DNA of 64,000 nt from UBA7396 sp047637875 (GCA_047637875.1 JBLJBH010000016.1:38073-102072), one strand, 5' to 3'; shown: positions 33,282-46,474, counted from the stretch's first letter. Notes: generated by a model from the letters alone, not told the origin. Program-made: numbers and translations.

Positions 33282-34733
33282 ATGGCAAATGAAACGGTCA
33301 TCAGTTTTAAATGAGTAGAATTTCACTACGACCACAGAAAACCTATTTTAGAAGATGCAACATTCAATGTAAGATCTGGAGCAAAACTGACTCTTATGGG
33401 ACAAAATGGTGCTTGAAAATCAACTATTTTCAAACTAATTAATGGAAGCTTACAAAAAATTTCCGGAGTCATAAATATTACTCCCGGAGCAACGATTGCG
33501 ACTGGATACCAAGTAGTACTTCCAGAAGATAAAGAACTTACAGTTCAAGCTTTTTTTAGAAAATATCATCCAGATAAAGATCAATTTAATATAGATAAAG
33601 ATATTAAAGAGATTTTAGATGTCGTAAATTTAAAAGCTCCTCTTGATAAACAAATTAAAGCATTTTCAGGAGGACAACAAGCAAGACTTTTACTCGCTGC
33701 AGCTTTAATTCAAAATCCTGATATTTTACTTTTAGATGAACCAACAAATAACCTAGATAAAGAATGAATTTGGCATTTAACGACTTTTTTACAAAACTAT
33801 AAAAAAACCGTTTTAGTTATTTCTCATGATGCTGAATTTTTAAATAGTTTTACTGATTGAGTTATTTATCTAGATGTACATACAAAAGTAACAGAACAAT
33901 TTGTATGAGATTACAACGATGTAGTTGAACAAATTAAGAGAAAAATTGAAAAAGATAATATGGCAAATGCACGTCTTGCAAAAGAAGCTCAAGCCAAAAA
34001 AGAACAAGCAGAAAAATTTGCACACAAATGATGAAAATTAAGACTTGTAGCAAAAAAGATGAGAGAAGCAGCGGATGAAATGGAAGATGATATAGTTGAT
34101 ACTAGAAAAGAAGATAAAACTATTAGAGAATTCACTATTCCTCTTCAAGAAGATATTGGTTGAGTACTTTTAAAAATTAGAAGTGTTCATATCATAAAAA
34201 ATGATGAAGTTACTGTAAAAGATATAGAAGTAGATCTAAGAAAAGATGATCATATCTTGCTTTCTGGACCAAATGGTATTTGAAAGTCAACACTACTAGA
34301 AAAAATAGTTAATTGACAAGAAGATTGAGTACACCTTACTCCTTGAGTAAAAATCGGATATTACAGACAAGACTTTTCAAATCTTGATTTTAATGAGACA
34401 GTTTATGATTGTCTTAGAAAAGCTGCTGGTCCTGATATGGAAGAACAAGAACTCAGAAGTACCGCAGCTGGATTTCTTATCACGGGAGAAATCATGAAAT
34501 CTCAAATTGGAGTATTATCAGAATGAATGAAATGACTTGTAGCTTTTTGTAGATTAGTATTTTTGAAACCTGGTATATTAATCCTAGATGAACCAACAAA
34601 TCATATAAATTTCAGACATATTCCAGTAATAGCTCAAGCCCTAGACCAATTTGAATGAGGAATGATACTAGTTTCACATATTGACGAATTTGTTTGGCAA
34701 ATAAGAATTGATCAATATTTGGATTTAGATTAA
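33282..34733 (+). CDS. ABC-F family ATPase
   Basis: 483 aa with two ABC domains. The first has GQNGAGKST, signature FSGGQQARL and LLLDEPTNNLD. The second has SGPNGIGKST, a signature LSEGMKGLV and LILDEPTNHI. A charged linker with basic/coiled-coil character (KEAQAKKEQAEKFAHKGGK) joins them. ABC-F proteins work on ribosomes as translation factors or antibiotic protectors, not as transporters; no membrane segment is present. In-frame UGA supplies the Gly before Lys in both Walker A motifs. Confidence 0.95.
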
Positions 34734-34739
34734 GAATTA

Positions 34740-34772
34740 AAAATCAAAACAAATTATGTTTTGATTTTTTTT
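34740..34772 (+). terminator. Intrinsic terminator
   Basis: AAAATCAAAAC / GTTTTGATTTT with a 7-nt loop, then T run, directly after the ABC-F gene. Confidence 0.85.
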
Positions 34773-34814
34773 ATACCTTAAATAAAATATTTTAAATATT
34801 TTTAAATTACATTT

Positions 34815-35492
34815 ATGCATTCCCCAAATATTCACCCAAGTTGGCTAAAAATTCTTGAAAATGAATTTTCTAGCGAGTACTACAAAAATATCAAAAAAAC
34901 TATAGTTCAAGATATAAATCTTTGAGAAACTATTTATCCACCTCTTGATAAAGTTCTCAATGCTTTTGAAAAAACTCCATTTTCAGAACTTAAAGTAGTT
35001 ATTTTATGACAAGATCCATATCACGGGGCTTATCAAGCTCATGGACTTAGTTTTTCAGTGCAAGATTTTGTACCACCTCCACCAAGTTTAAAAAATATAT
35101 TTAAAGAATTACATGAAGATATCTGATGTGAAATACCTCAAAGTGGGAATCTAGAAAAATGGTGTAGAGAGTGAGTTTTACTCCTCAATGCAATTTTAAC
35201 AGTAAGAGCTTGAATGCCAGCAAGTCATGCTAAAATCGGTTGGGAAACTTTTACTGACAATGTTATAAAGTGAATTTCTGATAATGCAGAGTGAATTATT
35301 TTCATACTTTGGTGAAACTTTGCTAAAAGTAAAAAATCATTAATTGATACAAAAAAACATTTTATAATAGAGTGAGTTCATCCCTCTCCTTTTTCTGCTT
35401 ATAATTGATTTTTTGGAAGCAAACCTTTTTCAAAAACTAATGAAATATTAAAAAAAATCTGAAAAAAAGAAATTAATTGGTGTTTAGTATAA
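34815..35492 (+). CDS. ung: Uracil-DNA glycosylase, family 1
   Basis: 225 aa, removes uracil from DNA. The water-activating motif GQDPYH is at residues 65-70 (the Gly is UGA). The Ser-Pro motif VPPPPSLKNIFKEL, the uracil-binding strand VLLLNAILTVRAGMPASH and the leucine loop HPSPFSAYNGFFG are all present. The length is normal. Confidence 0.97.
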
Positions 35493-35497
35493 AACAC

Positions 35498-35531
35498 AAA
35501 AAATACACTTAATGTCAAGTGTATTTTTTTT
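35498..35531 (+). terminator. Intrinsic terminator (twin of the one at 41281)
   Basis: AAAAAATACACTT / AAGTGTATTTTTTT. It is nearly identical in sequence to the terminator at 41281-41314; the two flank the 35590-41278 operon. Confidence 0.85.
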
Positions 35532-35589
35532 GGCTTTTTTAAAGAAAATATGATAAGATAAAGAAAAGTTAAATTTTAACCATATTATT

Positions 35590-35919
35590 ATGACAGATTT
35601 AAAGGAGACTTTAATAAAAATATTGTGAGAAAAAAACTCACCTATTTGAGATATGATAATAAATCACATTGATATTTTTTCTCACGAAGAATTGCATCAA
35701 ATTCACCTAATCATTAATCAAACTGATATTGAAAAATTGCGTGAACTTTTTTTATATCAAAACTCTCAAGCTAAGGTAATACTAGATAGAATTATTAATT
35801 TAGCTCATGAAATAACCCACATAGAAAAACATATTGAAAATGAAAATCTAACTTCAAAAGAACAAGAGTTAGAAGAATATATAGAACAAAATTTAGATCT
35901 TAATTATGTAATAAGTTAA
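35590..35919 (+). CDS. Small helical protein heading a giant-protein operon (109 aa)
   Basis: ATG 35590-35592, with two UGA codons early, TAA stop. All-helical, rich in Ile, Glu and His (ILDRIINLAHEITHIEKHIE), without signal peptide. The next gene starts 1 nt after its stop, as at 1582/1584. It is comparable in size, composition and context to the 104-aa protein at 1268, and probably a positional equivalent. No named family. Confidence 0.7.
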
Positions 35920-35920
35920 T

Positions 35921-38900
35921 ATGTCAAACGCAATAAATGAAAGAATTGAATGAACAAATCCACAAGTAAAAGCTATAGAAATGCCTTCAAGCATGAGAAT
36001 GATCGAACTTTCAAAAACTTATTTGGTTTCTATTGAAAAAAAGTTTTGAACTTTTTTGCATAAATTATGAATTGATATTTGAAATTATGATGGAAATCTG
36101 AGTGGAAATAAAACAGGTGCTGAGAAAATTTTTAAAGAAAAAATACTTCCCCTACAAGAAAAAATTCAAAAAGAAAAACATATTTTAAAAAAACATGAAC
36201 TCATGACACAACTGACTCAAGCTGTTTTACAAGCTAGAGGTATGGATATGTGAGAAATTCAAAAAATTACTCGTGAAAATGGAAAAGAAGCAGAATTTCA
36301 AAAAGAGTCAAATAAATTATTAGGAAATGAGGAATATAAAAAACTACAACAAGAACTTCAAAAAGAAGTTTCTAGATTAGATGATGTTTATGTAGTAGAA
36401 GGAAAAAAAAATACTGAAGAAATTTTAGCAGAAATTAGACAAAGTAATCTCGATGCTATACAAAATGTAGCTCTTGGGAAAATTTCACAGGAAGAATATT
36501 TAAAAATAATAGAACACAATAATAAAATAGCTCAAGATATTTGAGCTCAAAAAGAAATGATTGAACAAATATTGAAAACTTTCGAACTTTCTATGAGATC
36601 ATGAGCTACTCCCGTATTAATGATGGCATTTACTGCAACTAGAAAACTTATGCCTGCACTTCCTGTAGTAATTGGTTGATGAATGTATGCAAGATGGTAT
36701 CACGATACATTACAAAATGAACAAAAATGACTATGAGAAAAATCATGGGAGACTACAAAAATGGCTTCCTATACAGTAGCAAGTATTGCTCCAATATCTG
36801 GAAGTATTATTGCTATAAAAGATTCTTATGATAGTTGGGAAAAATTCAAAAATGGAACTGGAACAAAATCAGAAGCTATTGCTGATACTATATGAGCTGG
36901 AGTCAGTATCATATTTGACTGAGTAACTATTGTAATGGCTGCTACTTGAGTGTGAGCAGTACCAGCTGCATGAGTAGCAACAGGAAGAAAAGCTGCAGTT
37001 GAAGGAACAAAATTTGGAATAAAGAAATTTATTTCAAAAGCTGGAGATATATTTGAAAGTGGAAAAAATGCTTTTAGCGATCTTAAAAACTCTTGAAAAG
37101 CACTCATTTGACTCAGATCAACTGTTGATGAAAGTTGAAAAATAATTTGATCTCAATTAAGTTGAGAAACAGCAAGAAAAGTATGGACTGAACTCGCAAA
37201 AGATACTATCAGATGAACGAAAGATATTCTTACTTTTAAATGAGCAAGAGATATTTGACATAACTTATTATTCAAAACACCATTTGGTATATGAGATGCC
37301 TATAAAAAATTAAGACCAACAAAATTTGCTGAACTAAGAAATATTTGAATTGCTGCAAAAACCCCAAATCTAGAAGATAAATGAATTAATAGAGAACTAG
37401 AATCTATTGATAGTAAAAAGCATTCACTGACTCCTGAAACCACAAAAGAACTTCTGGATAGTCTCGAAATAAAAATGAGTGAAATAGCTAACAATAGTAA
37501 AAAACTCAAAAGATTACAAGATAAAATCAGTACTGAACATACTGGGACAAGATGAGAAGAAGAAATAAAAAAACTAAAACAGGAAATAGAAAATGCTTCT
37601 ACTATAACAAACAAAATCTTTGATATTCTTGACTATAGAGCGAGACAAATATCTCAAAATCCAAATACAAAAGATGAAGCCGGAAATCAAGCAATGTGGG
37701 AAGTACTTCATAAAAATCTAAAAACATATCTCACTAATCAATATATATCTAGTGATATAAAAATGAATATTCTTCAATGAATACGGCCATCAAGTATTAA
37801 AGAATATGGATATTTAAGAAAAGATGCTGAGCTTAAAGATCAACTTACTTGAAGAAGTAATTCTATAGAAAAACTTGCTACGGATGTATTTAACTCACCA
37901 AACTCTATTTTTGAACAAAAAGCAAAACTCTTACTTCTATTATCTGAAAAATGAATTTTACATGATATTCATATTTCAATAGATGGAAAGAATATGCCTA
38001 TTTCTCAAATGATTGACCCATTTTTGAGAGAGACAAATGGAAAAATACTTATTGAAAACTCTTATTTTCTCAATAGGTTACTTAGTAGTATTCCAAATCT
38101 CAATACTCAAAAAAATCTTATTAATAAGATAAGTGATAATATCAGAGATAATTTCCAAAATGATCCAAAAAATGATACGACTGGTCAATTTATTGCATCA
38201 ATAGATTTTTTACATACTCATGGAACTCTCAATAGAGTAATGACAAGCCCAGATATGCAAAATAAATTAGCAAGCTATATAGAAAGTATTTCTCCGAGCA
38301 ATTTTCATATGAGATGAACTTTTAATATGATAGAATATTTTCAATGAACTTCGTTAAAGCAAGCGATGACTTTAAAACAAAAAGAATTAGAAAAAGCTGG
38401 AATTTTATGAAAAAATTTTGAACTTCCGGAATGAGTCAATGAAAATAGTTTAAGTAAGAACATCAAAAAATTAGAAGAAAAAATAAATAATAACGATTTT
38501 ACAATCCAAGATATAAAAAATTTATTAGAAAATCCTGAGAAAGTATTATTTTCTCATAAGGAAATTGTTGATTTATTTCAAAAACATAGTGATGATCTAA
38601 AAACTCCTGAAGTAATTCAAGTTATAAGATGACTTTTTAATTGAAATAATACAAATATTGAAATAAAAAATCTTTTATGAAAACTACTCTGAGCTTTAGA
38701 TGCAAATCATATAATTTTATGAGCTAAAGAAAAGATTTCTCCTAAAAACATTATACTTCTTGCGAATCAAAAAGAAATTAATACTGGTTCTTTAATAAAT
38801 ATTATGATGTGACTGAAAAATAGAGAGTTAGCATTGAGTGTTTTTGATCGTCTCATTGCGATGGATATTTTAAAAAACAATTATATTCTCAAAAAATGAA

Positions 38901-41278
38901 GTAATGATGCTAACGATAAAAAGTTTTCTCATAAATATAATGAGTTTCTCAAAAGCAATGACAGTCGTATTGAAGCGAGTTTAGTAGAAAGTATTATAAA
39001 AGGTGATACAAGAATGGAACATGCGATTTCTTTGGCTGAAAAATGGGGAATGGAGTTAAAAGCTGACTACTCGAATGGACATGGAGTTCATTTTATTTCG
39101 AAAGAAAATGGAAATATTATTCCAGTGGATTTTTCTCAAATGAGTAACATCAGAAGTGATTTTCTTGATATTGTCGTATCACATGCACCACTGACCAATG
39201 GAAAATATTTCGAAAATATTGGAAGAGTCAATTATGTTGCTCTTAAAACAAAATTTGATGAGAAAATTGAATCTTCTGAACATCAAGTATTTGGAAATAT
39301 TTTAGGATTTAATAGAGTATTAAAAGAGCTAGAGCTAGGAGATAAGTGATATAAACAACTTTTATGAGAATATCATATAGAAAGTTTTGGAGAAAGATTT
39401 ATTAAAAAAATTATTCTTGTAGAACATCTCGTAGCAAATGGAAAATCAGATCTTGTCTTTGATGCACTCAAAGCCGATATTAATAATCCAAAAATTAGCT
39501 GAGAAATCAAAATGTCTTTGGTTCATAATATACAAGATGTAGAACTGAGAGATAAACTGTTTCAAGAACTTATTGCTTGAAATGCTCTTTCTATAAAAGA
39601 TTACCAACATGATCTTTTTAAAAAACTTGCTTTTAAAATCGATAATGAAATGATAAATACCAATGTAGTAAATAATATTTTCAATATAAAAGCAGATATC
39701 ATGAGAGGTGAAAAACTCGAAGCTTTTGACGGACTGATTTCGATTATACAACAAAGTAAACATATTTCTGGAAATTCTGAGAAAGTCCTTATGAATATTT
39801 TTAGAGAAATAAAATGAAAAATTAATAAAATAAATGCCGATAACATCAATGAACACTATATGAAACTTCTCATTGAATTTGGAAGAATTGAACATCTCAG
39901 AGACCAACCAGAAGTTTTAAATACACTTTCCTCTAATATTCAATCCAGACATAAATCTGATCCACTGATGTCAAAAGCACTCGAATATGGTTTATGAGCT
40001 TTAAAAAGATATCATAATTTTGATAATGTCAGATTTGGAGAGGCTGGTATAAAATGACTCAAGGAACTCAAAAGTGTTATTGAAAAAAAGATTTCTATAC
40101 TGTGAGTACAATCTTCTGATTTATTTGAAACAAAAGAATGAGGATTAAAAATACTAAAATTTGATGAAAGTAATATCTGAGAACTTGGAAAAGAACTCAT
40201 AACTTGACTCAAAGATATTTGAGTATCCCCTACTCAAATCATTGGAAAAGAACTCTATGTAAAAATTGACGGAACTGGAAAAGAACTCAGTTTTACTGAA
40301 CTCATAGTATATAAAGAAGCTCTTGTAAAACTCAAATGAATTCAAAAAGACATAGTTTGAGTAAAAGCATGAGACATCTTTGATGAAAATATGTCAGCAT
40401 ATAAAGATATCCTACAAAAAGCTTGATTTGATATCCAATGATATGTTGATTATAAAAAAACTTGAAAAATACCAGAAAATATAAATAATGAAACCAGAGA
40501 CTTTATTCAAACTACTATAAACAAAAACTCTTGAGCTATTCAACAACTTGATAATCAAGTAAAATGAGTAGTAAATAATGAAATAATAAATACTCACGAA
40601 ACCAATAATACACTCAACACACAAATTGACCCAAAACAATTATGACTACCAGATGAAGTAATTACACAATTACAAAAAACAGAAAAATGAGGAAATATCA
40701 TTAATCTCAAAACTATTTTAGTAACACTTGTAACTTTAAAACTTATGACACCAACAGAAGCACAAGCTGCAGCTCAAGATATTGAGCAATCATGGAAATC
40801 TTCTCCAGAATATAAAAAATTTAATGAACTTGGTTGAGAAAAATCTCAGGAAGCTATGAAAATCAAAGAAGAAACTGTAAAAAGACTTGCTTGAGAAAAG
40901 TTAAAACCATTTATTGAAGGATTTGATGAAAGAATTAGAGATAGAAATAGAGAAAAAATATCTTCTTACCCAGCAACTATTCAAGTAATTTTATCTGAAG
41001 CTTATGATAAGTGATATCCTCTTATTCAAGATAAATCTCAAAGAAACTTAAATGTATTTAATTGATGATTAATCACTTTTATTGACCAAGTATATAATGG
41101 TACATGAAAAGCTGAACAAGCTGCTCAAAATTTACTTAAAAGATTCCCTGAATTTGAGTGAAGTCAATTTAAAAATACTATTTTAGAAATAGGTAAAAGT
41201 ATTGATTGAGTGGCAATATCATGAACAATAGCAAATCAACGGGACGAAATAATAAAAAAATTAAAGAAAATTAATTAA
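35921..41278 (+). CDS. Giant membrane-associated protein (1785 aa)
   Basis: An open frame of 5.36 kb under code 25. The N-terminal coiled-coil region (to about 210) is followed by two glycine/alanine-rich hydrophobic regions (about 230-260, PVLMMAFTATRKLMPALPVV; and 325-355, GVSIIFDGVTIVMAATGVG), then long helical repeats. Near residue 1600 there is another hydrophobic stretch (INLKTILVTLVTLKLMTP), and the C-terminal about 170 residues form a compact domain (IQVILSEAYDKGYPLIQDKS, NVFNGGLITFIDQVYNG). That last domain is the likeliest functional one but I cannot assign it. Same operon plan as 1268-4439. Envelope or cell-contact structure is inference. Confidence 0.75.
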
Positions 41279-41280
41279 TA

Positions 41281-41314
41281 AAAAAAATACACTTATGTCA
41301 AGTGTATTTTTTTT
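41281..41314 (+). terminator. Intrinsic terminator (twin of the one at 35498)
   Basis: AAAAAATACACTT / AAGTGTATTTTTTT with loop ATGTC. See the near-identical copy upstream of the operon. Confidence 0.85.
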
Positions 41315-41367
41315 ATTTATGCAATTAAATATGATAAAATATTACATATTAATATTAACTAATAATT

Positions 41368-43167
41368 ATGAATCCACAAGAAATACAAAAACAAAATCTT
41401 GAAGCAAATAAAGCTAAAGAAACTATCAATGAAAATAATAAATCTAAAGATAAACTTCAAAAGATAATTGAAAAAAGTAATTTAAAACCTGAAACTATAG
41501 AGAATTTGAGAAAAATATTAGCTTTAGTTGATATAAATGAATTAAATGATTTTATTATTTCTGAACCGGATTTAGATGATATTATAAATAATGGTAAAGA
41601 TATTGATTTAACACTTTCTTTAGAATGAATAATAGATAATTTTCTTATGAAATTTTGAGAATCAAAATCTGATAATAAAACTCAAAAAGAAATAAAGAGT
41701 AATTACGAAAGAAATACTAAAACATCTTCCTCTTGAAACATAACTAATAATAGTGATATTACAAAAACTAATAATGAAAATATTAAAAATAATATTAAAG
41801 AATGACAAGAAATTATTAACAAAAATATATCAACATATAAAAAAATTTTTGCTGATAATAAAGACTTCTTAAAATTATTAGATGATAGTATTATTAATTA
41901 TGAAATTGCTTTAAAAAATCCTCTTGACACTAAACATCAAGAAACTATAAAAGCTATAACTGAATTCTTAAAAACTACTGAAAATAGAAAGGCTATCTTT
42001 GATAAACTTGCAACTAGTTGAAGCAAAGAACTTTATGAAGAAACTTACCAAGCTCTTTCTAATTTATCTCCAACTATTTCTTGATATTTATCAGATATCC
42101 CTTCTACAATATACAAAGTAGAAAAACTTGATTCAGGAAAAATTGAAGATAGACCTATTATTTCTCAATTCCCTTGAGCTAATCCAAAAGATATTGAAAG
42201 AAGATGAAATTTAGTTTCTTACTGAGATAAAACCATTGACTTAAGAACTGGTAAAGCCTTTATCTCTGGAGAATGAGGATACGCAATCGAAACGAGTATG
42301 AGTATTCCAAATAGTTTAGATGTAAGAGCAAAATACTTAGCTGAAAGACTAGAAATCATAGATGAAATTAAAACCAATGAGAAAATTCTTCATCTATTAG
42401 AAAATAAAGAAACATTAAAACAAAAACTAGAAACATTAAAAAATAATAAATCTACTCAAGAAAAAAGTGCCCAAGATTTGCAAATAGATATCGAAATCAA
42501 TGCCATCGAAACAGAAATTAAAAAAATAAATGAAAAACTAAAGATTGCTATTCCTTGATACTCTGAAGAACAAGATAATAATCTCAAAACTTTCTTGAAA
42601 GAAAAAATCACACAATCTCAAGAGAAACTTACTGCTCTCAAAACCAAATTTGATGAAGATATGCAAAAACTTCTTGAGGCTTGACAAGATGAAATACTCG
42701 CAAGAGACAAAAAAGTAAGAGAAACTATGAGTTTCCTTGATGATTTATGAATAACGAATATAAACCAAAATGACCTACAAAAAATAATTGATAGAATAAA
42801 TATTCACCCTCATGCATATGGTTTTTCAAAAAAAATTGATCTAAAAGCTTGATTTGAATGAAGTCCAACAGATGCTCTAAAACAAAAAAAAGAATTTTTT
42901 CATTTATTTTCAAAAATTTATGAAAAAATGAATTTTATTCCTCCAGTAAACGAAAGTATTATTGAATGATTTAATAAAGATGAAAGACTAAAAAATGATA
43001 CTATTTTCAAACAAAAACTTGAAGATATATGAGTAACTAAAGGTTGAGCAATTCAAATAGAAACGGTTATGAATATATTATGAGAAAAACCTGAAGAAAG
43101 AGAAAGAGTATATAATGGAAAACCAACTCAAAAAGAAAAAGTAAGTGAAACAGTTGAAACAAAATAA
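41368..43167 (+). CDS. Coiled-coil protein of unknown function (599 aa)
   Basis: ATG to TAA with UGA glycines. The N-terminus is Asn/Lys-rich and low-complexity. A middle segment (ISQFPGANPKDIERRGNLVS, then GKAFISGEGGYAIETSMS, about residues 270-310) looks like a folded domain, followed by a long Lys/Glu coiled coil (about 320-460) and a helical C-terminus. No signal peptide or membrane span. It lies downstream of the giant-protein operon but has its own terminator upstream, so it is a separate transcript. No family recognised. Confidence 0.65.
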
Positions 43168-43170
43168 AAT

Positions 43171-43198
43171 AAAAACTCAATGTAATATTGAGTTTTTA
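43171..43198. terminator. Bidirectional terminator
   Basis: AAAAACTCAAT / ATTGAGTTTTT with loop GTAAT between convergent genes. Confidence 0.8.
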
Positions 43199-43203
43199 TT
43201 TTA

Positions 43204-44169
43204 TTAATCATCCAAACATTTTTGGCATTCTTTATTTGAAATCATTTCATCGAATAATTTATAAAAATAATCCCTGACTTCCCTTTTTTCTCTTACAAAA
43301 CCATCACGAGAATCTTCTAATTTGTAAAGTAAATCAAGATGTGGTTCTTTTTTTAAAATTTTATTATAATCATCTTTTGTATATAAAAGTCATCCAATAA
43401 ATACAGAATAAACTTTTGAGAAATCTATCTTTTTTACAACTTCCCTCAGAAAATTCTCATAAATTTCTTTATAATTCTCTATTTCTAAAAGTGGTAAAAA
43501 TCTCACTCAAACCTGCCATCCAGCATCTAGTAAAGTATTTATAGCTTGAATTCTTAAATCTAATGCAGGAGTTTTTAATTCATATTTTTCTATAACTTCA
43601 CTTGGATTTAGTGAAAAAGCTATTTCAATATTTTTACTCGGGTTTAGTTTCAAAATATTTCAAATATTTATACTTTTTGTTCTAATCTCAGCTTTTACAT
43701 TTTTTAAACTATCAAAAAATGGAACAAATTCTTCACAAAAATTTGTTAAATTATCTGTAGCTAGGTTATCTGAATAATCAGAAGTATAAAACCAAATAGT
43801 TTCTTCATCCTTTCTTTCTTTAATTTTGTCTAAGATTTGAGATTTTATATCATCATAATTCACAAAAAAAACTTGTACATTATTATTTTTAAAAGCTCAT
43901 TTTAAATAACAATATTTACAATCAAAAACACAATTTAGAGAATTTTTTAAAAAATACCCAACTCAATTATGTCAATAATTCTCAGGAATTTCAGTTATAG
44001 CATTTTTTACACTAGCTATAACTATTGATTTTGAAATTTTTCATGAAAAATTCTTATCAAAAATATTTTTATAATTATCTATTTCTAAAATTTGAGAATT
44101 TGGAAACTTTGAAATAATATTTTTTACTATTTTATTTTCTTTTAATTTTTTTTCTATGTAAATTATCAT
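43204..44169 (-). CDS. Radical SAM protein of the spore photoproduct lyase family
   Basis: 321 aa. The radical SAM cluster motif C-x3-C-x2-C appears as NCVFDCKYCYLKG. Further family-like features are the stretch after the barrel start (TIWFYTSDYSDNLATDN) and VRFLPLLEIENYKEIYENFL. Members repair UV lesions or act on unknown substrates; in non-sporulating bacteria the role is uncertain. The start is ATG 44167-44169, immediately after the stop of the amidase gene, so the two form an operon. Confidence 0.82.
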
Positions 44170-44170
44170 A

Positions 44171-45388
44171 CTATTTTTTATTTGAAGCTAAAATTTCTGC
44201 TTTTGTAATTTTTGCAATTATTTGTTTTCTAAAAATTTCCATATCAATTTCTGGATCAAGAGGTTTTCTTTTATCAAGTTCTTTATGAGCTAAAACTGCC
44301 CATCCCTCAGTCCGTCAAGTTAAATCATCACTTCTAACAGTTGTTTTTTTTGTTAAATCTAGTTTGTATTCTTCTCAAAGATAAACTATCAAATCCTGCA
44401 AAGATTTAATCATTTCAGATGAATAATAAGAATCACTCATTAAAGATATTCAAATACTTCAATAATTATGCGTAGCAACATGGGCTCACATCACGTACTT
44501 TCATCAAGCTCTTCACTCATAAATATTTCATTCTCAGTCTATCAAATAATGATATCAAATATCTCACCATCTTAGATTAAGCGCGTGATATTTCTGAACT
44601 GATTTCATATAAGACATTCATTCAGTTTTTATTCCTCTGTATGGAGATGCTGTATGATGAATAATTATTCTATCAACTGGGAAATAATTTAGAGTATCTC
44701 TTCCGTCAGTAAAAGTTTTAGTTTTTTTATCAAATTTATCAATTTCGTTAAAATATTTTAAATAATTATCTTTTAACTCATTTTTTGCAACTGGACCAGT
44801 ATAACAACTTCCATCTTCACATCATTTCATATAAACTTCTCTTTTTGAAAAACTCTCATCGGCTCCCCACTCTTCTCTTGGAATAATTCTTCAGTTCATC
44901 AAAAGTCTTTCAGAATAAGTTTTTTCAAAAAATTTATATGGATTTTTAGAAATTTCTACAGATATTTTTACTAATTCTTTTTTAGAAAAAATATATTTTT
45001 TAAAGAAATTTGAAATTTTATTTTCATAATATCTATAATCATTTGTATATTTCTCAAATATCTTATTTTTTAATTCATCATCACTTTTTGCTATCTCTAA
45101 ATCATTTGTAAGTCTTTTTACATAATCTTGTAATTCATTTTTTGATGGTTTTGAAATAGTTTTTGTTTTTTTATCATATTTTATAAAATTACCAACTGAA
45201 GCATTTTCATTTCATAAAATAAGTAAATTTTGTGGTTTTCAAAAATCACAATAAAAAGAAGAAACTTCTATCTCTTTTAATTTTATATTATTTGCAAAAA
45301 ATATATTTTCATTTTCGCAATCAAACTCATAAAAAGATATAAGTTTTAGTGGGAAAAATAAAAATAATAATACTAAATATTTTTTCAT
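44171..45388 (-). CDS. Exported N-acetylmuramoyl-L-alanine amidase / PGRP-like (405 aa)
   Basis: A signal peptide (KKYLVLLFLFFPLKLISF) is followed by about 200 residues of unassigned N-terminal region and then an Amidase_2 domain. The zinc site is suggested by RIIIHHTASP (first His pair) and the later WAVLAHKELDKRKPLDP. The substrate-binding parts GYHYLIDGEGNIYEGR and GAHVATHNYGSIGISLM are classic. It would cleave the stem peptide from muramic acid in self or prey peptidoglycan. The stop is TAG 44171-44173. In an episymbiont or predator this enzyme could act on host wall (inference). Confidence 0.88.
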
Positions 45389-45391
45389 TTT

Positions 45392-46363
45392 TTATGATAA
45401 TCAAACTAATTTAATTATTTTTTCATGTTTTTTTGCAATTATTTCATTTGCAATTTTATTTCACTCTAGTAGTTTTTTTTCTATTAAAGAAAAATCTTTT
45501 TCAAACTCATTATATCTTTCTCTTGGTTTTTTAAAATACTCTAAAATCAAATCCAGAAGTTCAAGTTTTGCGTGCCCATATCAATAATTCCCAGCTAAAT
45601 ATTTTGCTCTAATTTCTTTTTGTTTATCAGTTGAAGCAAAAAGTTTTATAAGTGCAAAAACACTACATTTATCAGGATTTTTTGGAGCTTCCAAAGGTAA
45701 ATCATCTGTCACAATTGACATAATTTTCTTCTTTAAAATTTTTTCATCTGCAAAAATAGGTATAAAATTATCATAACTTTTACTCATTTTTCTTCCATCA
45801 GTTCCAGGAATAATTCATAAATCTTCGCTAATTAAATCAGAAGGTAATTTAAAAAATTCTGTAGAGTAAGTTTTATTGAAATTTTCTGCTATATCACGAG
45901 CAAATTCTATATGTTGTTTTTGATCTTTTCAAACTGGTACCAAATCTGCATCAAAGTTTATAATATCAGCACTCATTAAAATAGGATAGTTAAAAACTGC
46001 CATATTTATATCAGAATTTTTTGCTTGACTATCTTTAAAACTATGTGCTCTTAGCATCAAACTATATGGAGTTACACTTGTTAAAATCCACATAATATCA
46101 GTGTGTCAAACTAGTTTTGATTGTTCAAAAATAATTATATCTGAAGTTTCAGGAAGTAGTGCAAAATATTCCATCAAAACATTTTTTTTATTTTGTAATA
46201 AAGTTTTAGCGTCATGAACAGAAGTCAGTGAATGTAAATCTGCTAACATCAAAAAAGTTTTATTTCCAGCAGATATATCAATTATCGGTTTTACAGCTCA
46301 AAAATAATTTCAAATATGCATTCAATTACCAGTTGGTTTTACTCAAGTTAATATTGTTTTCAT
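45392..46363 (-). CDS. trpS: Tryptophanyl-tRNA synthetase
   Basis: 323 aa, class I synthetase charging tRNA-Trp. The HIGH-type motif is KPTGNGMHIGNYFGAVKP and the KMSKS loop is intact in GTDGRKMSKSYDNFIPIF; PILMSADIINFDADLVPVG belongs to the Trp-binding pocket. The length is standard. A terminator-like hairpin sits 7 bp before the start codon, followed upstream by a tandem repeat. Its stop is 3 bp from the amidase start. Confidence 0.96.
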
Positions 46364-46369
46364 AAATTT

Positions 46370-46408
46370 AAAAAACTATAAAATATTTTTGTTATCTTAT
46401 AGTTTTTT
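46370..46408 (-). terminator. Hairpin immediately upstream of trpS
   Basis: AAAAAACTATAA / TTATAGTTTTTT with a 15-nt loop and a T run on the minus strand, ending 7 nt before the trpS ATG. It can terminate the upstream operon or attenuate trpS. No T-box-like specifier structure is evident. Confidence 0.6.
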
Positions 46409-46474
46409 TTAAATTCTCAAAATTTATTTATATGAAAAGTTTTTTTTAAATTCTCAAAATTTATTTATATGAAA
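46401..46474. repeat. Tandem repeat, two 37-bp units
   Basis: Two identical 37-bp units (46401-46437 and 46438-46474), beginning AGTTTTTTTTAAATTCTC, with the start of a third. Read on the minus strand each unit carries TTGAGA and, about 18 bp on across the unit junction, ATATAA/TATAAA, so the duplication may double a promoter for trpS. Confidence 0.85.

Noticed and set aside
39446..39907. Minus-strand ORFs within the 35921-41278 gene
   Set aside because: They are antisense frames of a continuous 1785-codon gene and show no family features.
46401..46474. CRISPR-like repeat
   Set aside because: Units are directly adjacent without spacers and no cas gene is present; it is a simple tandem duplication.
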